Shown here: positions 19,813 to 27,680 of the stretch, piece by piece
How the letters are laid out: every line of letters begins with the position of its first letter
Numbering within the stretch: the first letter of the stretch is position 1
NCBI GenBank assembly: GCA_016778045.1
Contig: JADHQG010000012.1
Coordinates: forward strand, 1 to 37,579
DNA length: 37,579 nt
DNA from: Luminiphilus sp.
GTDB lineage: Bacteria; Pseudomonadota; Gammaproteobacteria; Pseudomonadales; Halieaceae
Direction of reading: 5' to 3'
Position numbers and translations under genes: made by a program
The notes under the pieces: generated by a model
What the model was told of the DNA's origin: nothing
Databases searched by the model: none
What the model saw: the letters and a program-made list of their open reading frames with translations, nothing else

Positions 19813-19844
19813 ACTGTGCGCCCAGCTGTGGCGGGGCGCACAGT
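19813..19844 (-). terminator. Inverted repeat between convergent SLC13 and peroxiredoxin genes, probable terminator
   Basis: ACTGTGCGCCC-agctgtggcg-GGGCGCACAGT, 11 bp perfect stem; on the minus strand it is followed by a pyrimidine-rich TCTTCTTTACC. Confidence 0.55.
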
Positions 19845-19854
19845 GTGATCAGTG

Positions 19855-20334
19855 TTAGAGCAACGCCATCATGGTCTCAGCAGAGCTGACGTCGACGCCA
19901 GGCCCTTCTTCGATATTGAGATGGGTCACCTTGCCGTCTTCGACAATCATCGCAAAGCGCTGGCTACGGGTGCCCAGGCCGAAACCTGAGCCGTCGAGCT
20001 CAAGACCGAGTGCTGCGGTCAGTTCGCCGTTGCCGTCAGCGAGCATGACGATTTCATCTGCATTCTGTGCCTTGCCCCAGGCGCCCATTACAAACGCGTC
20101 GTTCACCGACATACAGACAATGCTGTCGACGCCCTTGCCTTTGATGGTGTCCGCATTGACCACATAGCCGGGCAGGTGAGTCATTGAACAGCCGGGGGTA
20201 AATGCGCCGGGTACGGCGAACAGCAAAACTTTCTTTCCGTTGAATAGATCTGAGGTCGAGACGGGCGCTGGGCCTTCGTCTCCCATCACCGACAATGTGC
20301 AGCTCGGGATGCAATCTCCTACCGCGATAGTCAT
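19855..20334 (-). CDS. Peroxiredoxin (Prx5-like / AhpC-TSA family)
   Basis: KKVLLFAVPGAFTPGCSMTHLPGYV active site; SVNDAFVMGAWGK; LGTRSQRFAMIVEDGKV. Confidence 0.95.
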   Translation of the reverse strand: MTIAVGDCIPSCTLSVMGDEGPAPVSTSDLFNGKKVLLFAVPGAFTPGCSMTHLPGYVVNADTIKGKGVDSIVCMSVNDAFVMGAWGKAQNADEIVMLADGNGELTAALGLELDGSGFGLGTRSQRFAMIVEDGKVTHLNIEEGPGVDVSSAETMMALL

Positions 20335-20394
20335 CTTAATACTCCCAATATGGTTTACGAATACCCACTTAAAACGTCAGCGGGCGGGTTCTGG

Positions 20395-20456
20395 GGCCAA
20401 TATACCTCATGCCCAAACTATTTTTCCCAATGCAGTTCATGCCCAATACGGTTCAT
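20395..20456. repeat. Degenerate 15-16 nt tandem repeat, about four units, plus a detached unit at 20343-20358
   Basis: GGCCAATATACCTCAT | GCCCAAACTATTTTT | CCCAATGCAGTTCAT | GCCCAATACGGTTCAT, and TCCCAATATGGTTTAC at 20343-20358. Confidence 0.7.
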
Positions 20457-21115
20457 TGAGAGTGGCTATCGAGCAGTCGCGCGTCGATAAGCTCACACTC
20501 ACGATAAAAATCGGCCTCTTTATCGCCAAGATAAGGTGCGCAGTGCGACAAGACTTGTAACACGGCGCGGTGAAGCGTCTGCTGGCGTGAGAGGGTGCTG
20601 GCTGATAGTTGCTCAAAGTTCAGCCAGTACATGAGTGTCAGCGCCATGCTGTCTGATACATGATGCAGGCGCTGAGGGTGTGCGCTGATGTCGACCGGGG
20701 CGAGCAGGGCGGTGGCGAGCTGACCTGCCGCCTGTCGCTTTAATGACATCAGCCTGCGCATGCCGCGATCAACGTCTGGGTATCGCTGCATCAAATCGCT
20801 TTGATTGAAGTACAGAAATCGCTTCTCGTACATGGCTTCTAGTAACACCGTTAAAAATAGCCAGCTGCGTTCAAGCAGATCCTCGTCGTCAAGAAAGGAC
20901 GATTCCAATATCGGTGTCGCGAGAATGCCAGCCAGTTCTCGATAGCAATCCTGAAACAGGGCGCCGAGAATCGCGTCTTTACCTTTGAAGTGGTAATACA
21001 AGTTGCCCGGACTGATATCGAGCTCAAGGGCGATGTCACTGGCGGTCACGTTGCGCTCACCCCGCTCATTGAACAGCTGGGTGGCGGTAACCAGAATGCG
21101 TTCGGATGTTTTCAT
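20453..21115 (-). CDS. TetR/AcrR family transcriptional regulator
   Basis: MKTSERILVTATQLFNERGERNVTASDIALELDISPGNLYYHFKGKDAILGALF is a canonical TetR HTH. Internal ATG at 21115 preferred; the tracked 80 aa N-terminal extension runs through repeat DNA. Confidence 0.93.
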   Translation of the reverse strand: MKTSERILVTATQLFNERGERNVTASDIALELDISPGNLYYHFKGKDAILGALFQDCYRELAGILATPILESSFLDDEDLLERSWLFLTVLLEAMYEKRFLYFNQSDLMQRYPDVDRGMRRLMSLKRQAAGQLATALLAPVDISAHPQRLHHVSDSMALTLMYWLNFEQLSASTLSRQQTLHRAVLQVLSHCAPYLGDKEADFYRECELIDARLLDSHSQ

Positions 21116-21270
21116 CTCTCCGAGTGTACCGCGCTGGCGTGAAGCGTTCTTGGCGTTCTGGAGAGCGTTTTGAATAATCTTGCGGGGTGGCGTCAAGTGC
21201 ACTCTTTTCTGACAACCGTCGTGCTTGTTAGTAGGCTTCCTTACGCCCGCTTTAGGGTTCAAAGCCTTAA

Positions 21271-21350
21271 AGAATGGCTCTAAAGAGTGGCCACACAGAG
21301 CGGCCATAACATATAGAGTGGCGATGAAGAGTGGCTGCAAAAAGAGCAGC
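21271..21350. repeat. Short tandem repeat, ~13 nt period, core AGAGTGGC (GCCACTCT on the minus strand)
   Basis: AGAATGGC 21271, AGAGTGGC 21284, AGAGCGGC 21297, AGAGTGGC 21315, AGAGTGGC 21328, AGAGCAGC 21343; spacings 13, 13, 18, 13, 15. Confidence 0.7.
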
Positions 21351-21377
21351 CACAAAAAAGGGGAGCAGCGCTCCCCC
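21331..21377 (-). terminator. Rho-independent terminator of the phasin-like gene, with a second downstream hairpin
   Basis: Minus strand: GGGGAGC-GCT-GCTCCCC followed by TTTTTT, then GTGGCTGC-TCTTTTT-GCAGCCAC. Confidence 0.85.
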
Positions 21378-21405
21378 GAAAAAAAACGGACTTCAAAAGG
21401 TGGGT

Positions 21406-21888
21406 TTAAGCAGCCTTACCGAACTTGGACTTCAGATCGTCGAAGCGCGACTTCGCCTTCTTCATCTGTGCTTCCAGCTTTGACCGGTCAGCCAGCGAAT
21501 CGATTTCCAAGTCAGCCAGCGCTTTCAGTGCTTCTTTCTCAACCGCCGTTCCGCGCTTGATCAGCGACTTATACAGATCCTCGGCCTGCTTGCGGCGCTC
21601 GGTCAGGCGGCTCTGCGCCTCGTCGACCTGCTCTTGCAAGCTGGAGAACTGCTCCAGTACCTGATCGTACGCTTTGCCGTAGACACCGAGACCCGCGAGC
21701 AGGGCATTGCGACCCGTATCGATCGCCTTGGGGCGCGCTCTCGTCTTGGCTTTAGTGGTCGCTTTTGCCTTGGTTTTGGCCGCCGGCTTCTTCTTTGCCG
21801 GCGCCTTCCTAGCTTTAGCGGGTGCTTTCTTCACCGCGGCCTTCTTGGTGGCAGCCTTCGGTGCTGCTTTGGTTTGGGCTTCTGCCAT
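21406..21888 (-). CDS. Phasin/PhaF-like polyhydroxyalkanoate granule-associated protein with N-terminal H1-like Lys/Ala/Pro domain
   Basis: MAEAQTKAAPKAATKKAAVKKAPAKARKAPAKKKPAAKTKAKATTKAKTRARPKAIDTGRNALLAGLGVYGKAYDQVLEQF... followed by coiled coil; LLAGLGVYGK resembles the PhaF/PhaI WLAGLGAYxK motif. ATG 21888 has upstream AGGAGA. Confidence 0.8.
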   Translation of the reverse strand: MAEAQTKAAPKAATKKAAVKKAPAKARKAPAKKKPAAKTKAKATTKAKTRARPKAIDTGRNALLAGLGVYGKAYDQVLEQFSSLQEQVDEAQSRLTERRKQAEDLYKSLIKRGTAVEKEALKALADLEIDSLADRSKLEAQMKKAKSRFDDLKSKFGKAA

Positions 21889-22043
21889 GATGTTTCTCCT
21901 CGTTGAAATATCGGACAACGGGGCAAAGTGTGGCGCCCAAATTTAGAATCCGCCCTCTAATAAACGAGGTGGCAGTGGCAATTTTCCACAACGCGCCATA
22001 ATATGACATAAGCAGTGCCAATTACTTGGCGGGAGGGGGGGGT

Positions 22044-23087
22044 GTGCCAGCCGTAAAAATCATCTCAACGTTAGTAGCCCTCATTGCCACACTCTTGCTG
22101 GCAGCTTTTTTTGTATTGGTGGGTGATGGCGAACGCATTACGCCTGATGGCGAAGGCGTCGTTGCTCTCGAGGTGGGCGATTTTGAGGCGTTCGCAATGC
22201 CTGATTATGCGAGCGCTGTCATCAGTGATGCTTACAAGAGTTATTTCATAGAAGTCGAGCCAGGGATAAAAATTCATGTGCTGGAAGTCGGTCAGGGGTA
22301 CCCGGTCTATCTTCAGCACGGCAATCCGACTACAGGCCTGCTTTATCGCAAGGTCGCTGCATCGCTACCTTTGGATCGCGTCAGGGTCATCATGCCGACC
22401 ATGGTAGGTCTTGGTTACTCCACTAAGATCCCTGCAAGCGAACACACCCTCGATAACCACATGCGCTGGATGAATCGCGCGCTAACGACCCTCGACCTGA
22501 CCGAAGCCGTATATGTGGGTCAGGATTGGGGCGGGCCCGTGGGTATGGGCGCCCTGTCCCTGTCACCGGGGATACTAAAAGGCGCCGTCGTGATGAATAC
22601 CGGATTCAGAGCGCCTCGGGCAGCTATGGACCTCAGTCGTGCGCACGCGCTGGTTAAAACGCCGCTGGTCGGGGAGTTTGTAGTGGAGGCAATGTCCTCG
22701 TTTTTCTTCAAGCGTTTGGCCGGTGTGCAGGGTGATCCGACGACAATGCCGCCGGAAGTAATGGATCTTTATCGTCGTCCCCTCGAAGACAGCGGCAATG
22801 GCAAGGCGACGCTAGCGCTCATGCGAATGGTCGCAGACGGACCTGAACATGCCAGCTCGCCTGCGCTGCGGGATATTGAGCACTACGTTGAGGGATTAGA
22901 TATTCCGGCAGAGCTGGTTTGGGGAATGAACGACCCCATTCTGGCTAGAGGCCTGCCCGTCATGCAGAGCATGTTCCCAGCCGCACCGGTGACCGAGACC
23001 GAGGCCGGACATTTTCTGCAGGAGGAGGTGCCCGACGTCATCGCAGCAGCCATCATGCGCATTGTGGATGCCGCGCAGAAAAAGTGA
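22044..23087 (+). CDS. Alpha/beta hydrolase, haloalkane dehalogenase-like, with N-terminal TM/signal anchor (GTG start)
   Basis: N-terminal TM VKIISTLVALIATLLLAAFFVLV; HGNPTTGLLYRKV, VGQDWGGPVGMG (nucleophile Asp-Trp), WGMNDPILA, EAGHFLQEEVPD. Confidence 0.85.
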   Translation: MPAVKIISTLVALIATLLLAAFFVLVGDGERITPDGEGVVALEVGDFEAFAMPDYASAVISDAYKSYFIEVEPGIKIHVLEVGQGYPVYLQHGNPTTGLLYRKVAASLPLDRVRVIMPTMVGLGYSTKIPASEHTLDNHMRWMNRALTTLDLTEAVYVGQDWGGPVGMGALSLSPGILKGAVVMNTGFRAPRAAMDLSRAHALVKTPLVGEFVVEAMSSFFFKRLAGVQGDPTTMPPEVMDLYRRPLEDSGNGKATLALMRMVADGPEHASSPALRDIEHYVEGLDIPAELVWGMNDPILARGLPVMQSMFPAAPVTETEAGHFLQEEVPDVIAAAIMRIVDAAQKK

Positions 23088-23327
23088 ACAAAGTCTTTGC
23101 AAGCGCCGTTCGGTGGCTTTGCAGATTGGCCTGATTACCCCTCGAGGACGTAAACCGCTACACTCCGCGGCCGCATTGCGGTCGGAGGAACGAGCGCGAT
23201 TGCCAAATGTCCCAGCGGTGCAGCACGGATAATCGGCGGAAGTTGACAGGGTGTAGGGCGCGAAAAGCGCTTGAAAAACGCCACTGTCGGCCCCACTTCA
23301 GAGACGACGCAGAAAACGGTTCGTTAA

Positions 23328-24518
23328 ATGACTGACGACAGCAAAACCAATCGGCTCACCCGCCGCCGGCTTATGGGTTCGGCGCTCTTCACTGCTGTGG
23401 GGTTGGTGGTCTGCTTTTTAGTCCTCGTGGGTAAGCCTGCAACGCAACCCACTCAATTTCCCGAGCCCCGGCGCCCACTAGTCGATGTCATCGTTGCAGC
23501 ACCCTCTGATCACAGCATATCGGTGCGAACTCAAGGTACTGTCGAACCGGTTCGGCGGGTCGGATTGGTGGCACAGGTCAGCGGCAAGGTCGAGTCGGTT
23601 AGCGACCGGTTTTTGGATGGTCGCTTCTTTTCAGCAGGGGATATTCTGCTGGAGCTCGAAAAAGCTGACTATGAATTCGCTATTGCCAGAGCCCGTGCGC
23701 AGGAGGCAGCCGCTGCACAGCGTGTCGCCGAAGAGCGGGGTCGCAACCTTCAGGCGCAGCGAGAATGGCGGGACCTGGGGACGACCGAGGCGAATGATTT
23801 GTTTCTGCGCAAACCTCAGCTGCGTGCGGCCGAGGCGTCATTAGCGGCGGCTCAGGCAGATGTTGCGGCGGCTGAGCTTGCATTGCAGCGCACTACAGTG
23901 CGTGCCCCCTTCGATGGTCGGCTCGAAAAGAAGTCGGTTGATTTGGGCCAGTTTGTTGCTCCCGGTACGGTGCTGGCACAGATCTACGCCACTGACCGTG
24001 TTGAGGTGCACCTACCGATTAGTGATTCGCAGTTGGCGCTTCTGGAATTACCTTTGTTTGAGACGGCGGTTGAAACGTATCCAGACGTGACGTTGAGTAC
24101 CCGTTTTGGCGGCAAGCGCTGGCAGTGGCAGGGCCAGATCGCTCGGGTTGAAGCCAGCATCGACCGTGACAGTCGCGTGACGTTCGCGATCGCCGAAGTA
24201 GCTAACCCCTTTAGTCATACGGGCTCTCAGAGACCGCCGTTGACGCCGGGCCTGTTTGTCGAGGCGAGCATTAGTGGTAAGCCTATTCAGCAGTCGGTTG
24301 AATTGCCGGCGACTGCCTTGCGGGGCGACAACACGGTGTTACTGGTCAACGAAAACAGTCGGCTGGAGCGTTTCCCCGTCGAGTTGCTCCGCCGTGAACA
24401 GGACCTCGTTTGGGTGCGAGGTATTGAAGCGGGCTCTAACGTCGTTGCTGAGCAGAGCAGCTTGCTGGCCGCGGGCGCAGCGATTGAGGTTGCTAGCGTG
24501 AGATCCAGTGATGGCTGA
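23328..24518 (+). CDS. RND efflux periplasmic adaptor (membrane fusion protein)
   Basis: TM anchor then VRTQGTVEPVRRVGLVAQVSGKVESVSDRFLDGRFFSAGDILLELEKADYE, hairpin, TTVRAPFDGRLEKKSVDLGQFVAPGTVLAQI. Confidence 0.94.
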   Translation: MTDDSKTNRLTRRRLMGSALFTAVGLVVCFLVLVGKPATQPTQFPEPRRPLVDVIVAAPSDHSISVRTQGTVEPVRRVGLVAQVSGKVESVSDRFLDGRFFSAGDILLELEKADYEFAIARARAQEAAAAQRVAEERGRNLQAQREWRDLGTTEANDLFLRKPQLRAAEASLAAAQADVAAAELALQRTTVRAPFDGRLEKKSVDLGQFVAPGTVLAQIYATDRVEVHLPISDSQLALLELPLFETAVETYPDVTLSTRFGGKRWQWQGQIARVEASIDRDSRVTFAIAEVANPFSHTGSQRPPLTPGLFVEASISGKPIQQSVELPATALRGDNTVLLVNENSRLERFPVELLRREQDLVWVRGIEAGSNVVAEQSSLLAAGAAIEVASVRSSDG

Positions 24519-27500
24519 CAAGCCCGGCTTGTTGGGCTGGTTTATCTCCAATCCTGTCGCTGCCAATCTTTTGATGGTGGTGTTGGTGATTGGCGGCCTT
24601 TACAACATTCCCGGGCTCGATAAGCAGTTTTTCCCCACCCCGGTTATCGACCGGGTCAGTATCTCGATGCCTTTCCCGGGAGCGAGTCCTCGAGAGGTCG
24701 AAGAGCAGATCTGCGTTCGCATCGAGGAGGCGATCCACGACCTCGACGGCATCAAGGAGATACGCTCGACGGCCTCGGAAGGCATGGGGCGGGTTGTCGT
24801 CGAGGCCCTGACTGGCTACCCCACGCAGCGTTTGACCAACGAGATCAAGACGCGCGTGGACGCCATCACTACCTTTCCCACGGATGCCGAGCGCCCAGTG
24901 GTCACCGAGCTGATCTATCGCCACTTGCTCGGTATTGTGCAGTTGGCGGGCGACCTCGACGAGTGGGAGCTTAAGGAGCTGGGAGAGACATTACGGGATG
25001 ACTTGGCACGCCAGCCTTGGATTTCTGTGGTTGATCTGGTTTCACCGCGCCGGTACGAGGTATCTATCAACGTCTCCGAGATTGACCTGCGGCGACACAA
25101 TCTTGCCTTCGATGACGTGGTTAGGGCGATTCAGTCCGCGTCTCTTAATCTGCCTGCTGGCGCGATTAAGGGCAGCGACGGTGACATTCGCGTGCAAACG
25201 CGAGGTCAGGCGTACTACCGAGAGGATTTTGAGCGCATCGTGTTGTTAACGGCGCGGGACGGGACACAGATTTATCTTGGCGAGGTCGCTACCGTTGAAG
25301 ATGGCTTTGAAGACGTCGACACGGTCAGTAGCTTTGATGGAATGCCAGGTCATGGGTTGTATGCCTACGTCACCACTAACCCCGACGTCGTGCAGTCCTC
25401 CCTCGTCATCAATGAGTGGGTGGCGGAGCAAACTCAAAATCTTCCCGAGGGCGCGACGCTGTCGTTTTGGCGAGACGCGGCCGTGCCGTTTAAGGGACGG
25501 GTCGAAACGCTGTTGAAAAATGGTATCGGTGGCTTGCTGCTGGTGTTTTTGGTGTTGGTGTTGTTCCTAAGGCCCGCAGTGGCTGTCTGGGTATCGATTG
25601 GTATTGCAGTGGCGTTTCTCGGCGGATTCTTCTTGCTGCCATACACCGGTGTCGGACTCAACATGATTTCGCTGTTCGCCTTTCTCTTAGTGCTGGGCAT
25701 TGTGGTGGACGATGCGATTATTGTCGGCGAGTCCATTCATACCTCCCAGTCTAAGGGAGTGGAGGGAGAAGACGCCGCTTTGTGGGGTGTGAGGGAGGTC
25801 TTCAAGCCGGTTCTCTTTGCTGTGATTAGCACCATGGTGTTTTTTGCGCCAATGATGTTCTTGCCCGGTGAGTGGGCGCATGCCGCCAAGGGGATACCCG
25901 TAGTTGTCCTGCTGGTGCTCATGTTTTCGTTGGTGGAATGCCTCTGGATTTTGCCCGCGCATCTCTCAAGATTGGGCCCCGAAAAGCCTGCAACGCAGCC
26001 GCTACTGAAGCGCCTTGAACAGTGGCGGCACCGCTGCGCTGACTGGCTGGTGACATTTGCGCGAGAGCGTTATCGCCCGTTCCTGCAATGGGCACTACAG
26101 CACCACCTTTTAGTCGCCGGATTCTTCCTGGTGATGCTGAGCCTGAGCTTGTCGCTCTATGGTGGCGGATGGTTACGCTCGGCGTTTTTCCCCCGCATTA
26201 ATTCTGACTTTGTCGAAGCAAAAATCACGATGCCGGAGGGCGGGTCGTTCTCGCAGTCAGAGCTGGTGATGCAGAGGGTGCTAGATGCCGCCGAGGCACT
26301 GAAGTCAGACTGGAACGAGCGGCCTGAGTACCAGGACAGTCCGGCAATTGGCAGCATTCTTGGACGGGCAGACGAAAACGCCGTGGAGGTGGTGGTCGCA
26401 ACGGTTTCTGAGGGAGTGGATACCGAGGCCTTCGCTTTGGAGCTACGCGCTGATTCCGGCGCGCTGAGTGAGGCCAAAGAGATCCGCATGGACTACACCA
26501 TTCGCGATCCCGGTAAGCCCATCAGACTGGTGCTGGCTTCCAGAAAAGTTGAAGAGCTGGAAGCCCTGGCGGCGGATGTTCGCGAAGCGTTGCTCTCTTA
26601 CCCAGGGGTGTTCGACGTGTCGGACAGTTTCGATAGCCCGCGAGACGAGCTGGTACTTGAGCTGAAGCCGGCGGCCGAAACGCTGGGCATTACGCTCACC
26701 GACGTGGCGCGCCAAGTACGACAAGCCTTTTACGGCGCCGAGGCCCAGCGAATCCCGCGCGGCCGCGAGGATGTGAAGGTCATGGTGCGGTATCCGGAGT
26801 CAGAGCGGCTGGCGATTGCCAACCTGAATGACATGTACATTCGTACGCCGGGCGGTGGTGAGGTGCCGTTCGAGGCGGTCGCAGCCTATCGAGTGGAGTC
26901 CGGTTATCAGAAATTGGAGCGCCTGGACCGGCTCCGCACGCTGGAAGTAGAGGCTGATGTTGAGGCAAATGGGCCAGCGCCGAGGGCGATTGTGCAGTCG
27001 ATCTTCCGCGACTATCTGCCGAAATGGCAGCAGCAGTATCCGGACTTATTCGTCAATTTAGATGGCGAGTTGCAGGAAGAGATCGAGTTTCGGGAGGCCA
27101 CTGTTCGGCTCATGACGCTGGCCATGATGGTGATCTATGCGTTGATGGCGGTGGCATTCAGATCCTATTGGCAGCCAGTGTTGATTTTGACTGCCGTGCC
27201 GTTTGGTTTGATGGGTGCCATCTTCGGCCACATGATTCTGGGCTGGCAGGTGAGCATGTTTTCAATCATGGGTGTCACGGCCTGTGCGGGCGTCGTGGTC
27301 AACGATAATCTGGTGCTGATAGACCGAATTAACCGGCTGCGTGAACAGGGTGAGGACGTGCTGAGCGCCTTATTGCAGGCCGGTGAGGATCGGTTCCGTC
27401 CTATTATCTTGACTTCTTTGACCACCTTTGTGGGCCTGCTGCCCATCATGTCCGAGACCAGCGTTCAGGCTCAGTTCCTGATCCCCATGGTGACGTCGCT

Positions 27501-27651
27501 GGCTTTTGGAGTGCTCTTTGCAACCGGTGTCACCCTGATCCTCGTCCCCGCCCTGTATTTAATTGCGGAGGACGCCCGGTCACTGCGCCTGAGGTGGTTC
27601 GGCGGATCCGATGACCCTACAGAGCTACCTACTTCTACCAGCTCGCCCTAG
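24511..27651 (+). CDS. RND-family efflux permease
   Basis: ~1046 aa; GLLGWFISNPVAANLLMVVLVIGG, FPGASPREVEEQI, TM4 LGIVVDDAIIVGESI, TM10 GVVVNDNLVLIDRINRLREQG; overlaps the adaptor stop codon. Confidence 0.96.
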   Translation: MADKPGLLGWFISNPVAANLLMVVLVIGGLYNIPGLDKQFFPTPVIDRVSISMPFPGASPREVEEQICVRIEEAIHDLDGIKEIRSTASEGMGRVVVEALTGYPTQRLTNEIKTRVDAITTFPTDAERPVVTELIYRHLLGIVQLAGDLDEWELKELGETLRDDLARQPWISVVDLVSPRRYEVSINVSEIDLRRHNLAFDDVVRAIQSASLNLPAGAIKGSDGDIRVQTRGQAYYREDFERIVLLTARDGTQIYLGEVATVEDGFEDVDTVSSFDGMPGHGLYAYVTTNPDVVQSSLVINEWVAEQTQNLPEGATLSFWRDAAVPFKGRVETLLKNGIGGLLLVFLVLVLFLRPAVAVWVSIGIAVAFLGGFFLLPYTGVGLNMISLFAFLLVLGIVVDDAIIVGESIHTSQSKGVEGEDAALWGVREVFKPVLFAVISTMVFFAPMMFLPGEWAHAAKGIPVVVLLVLMFSLVECLWILPAHLSRLGPEKPATQPLLKRLEQWRHRCADWLVTFARERYRPFLQWALQHHLLVAGFFLVMLSLSLSLYGGGWLRSAFFPRINSDFVEAKITMPEGGSFSQSELVMQRVLDAAEALKSDWNERPEYQDSPAIGSILGRADENAVEVVVATVSEGVDTEAFALELRADSGALSEAKEIRMDYTIRDPGKPIRLVLASRKVEELEALAADVREALLSYPGVFDVSDSFDSPRDELVLELKPAAETLGITLTDVARQVRQAFYGAEAQRIPRGREDVKVMVRYPESERLAIANLNDMYIRTPGGGEVPFEAVAAYRVESGYQKLERLDRLRTLEVEADVEANGPAPRAIVQSIFRDYLPKWQQQYPDLFVNLDGELQEEIEFREATVRLMTLAMMVIYALMAVAFRSYWQPVLILTAVPFGLMGAIFGHMILGWQVSMFSIMGVTACAGVVVNDNLVLIDRINRLREQGEDVLSALLQAGEDRFRPIILTSLTTFVGLLPIMSETSVQAQFLIPMVTSLAFGVLFATGVTLILVPALYLIAEDARSLRLRWFGGSDDPTELPTSTSSP

Positions 27652-27680
27652 TGCCCCAGCGCTGTTCCGATTGAAGCGGA

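Noticed and set aside
20343-21350. Possible CRISPR array from the two repeat clusters
   Set aside because: Units are 13-16 nt, degenerate and nearly contiguous, with no spacers and no cas genes.
21116-21355. 80 aa N-terminal extension of the TetR ORF
   Set aside because: Encoded by tandem-repeat DNA, lies upstream of a canonical TetR start (MKTSERILVTATQLF); likely non-coding leader.
23340-23400. Twin-arginine-like TRRRLMGSAL in the RND adaptor N-terminus
   Set aside because: Followed by a normal TM anchor; RND adaptors are usually Sec-exported and the Tat consensus is incomplete.
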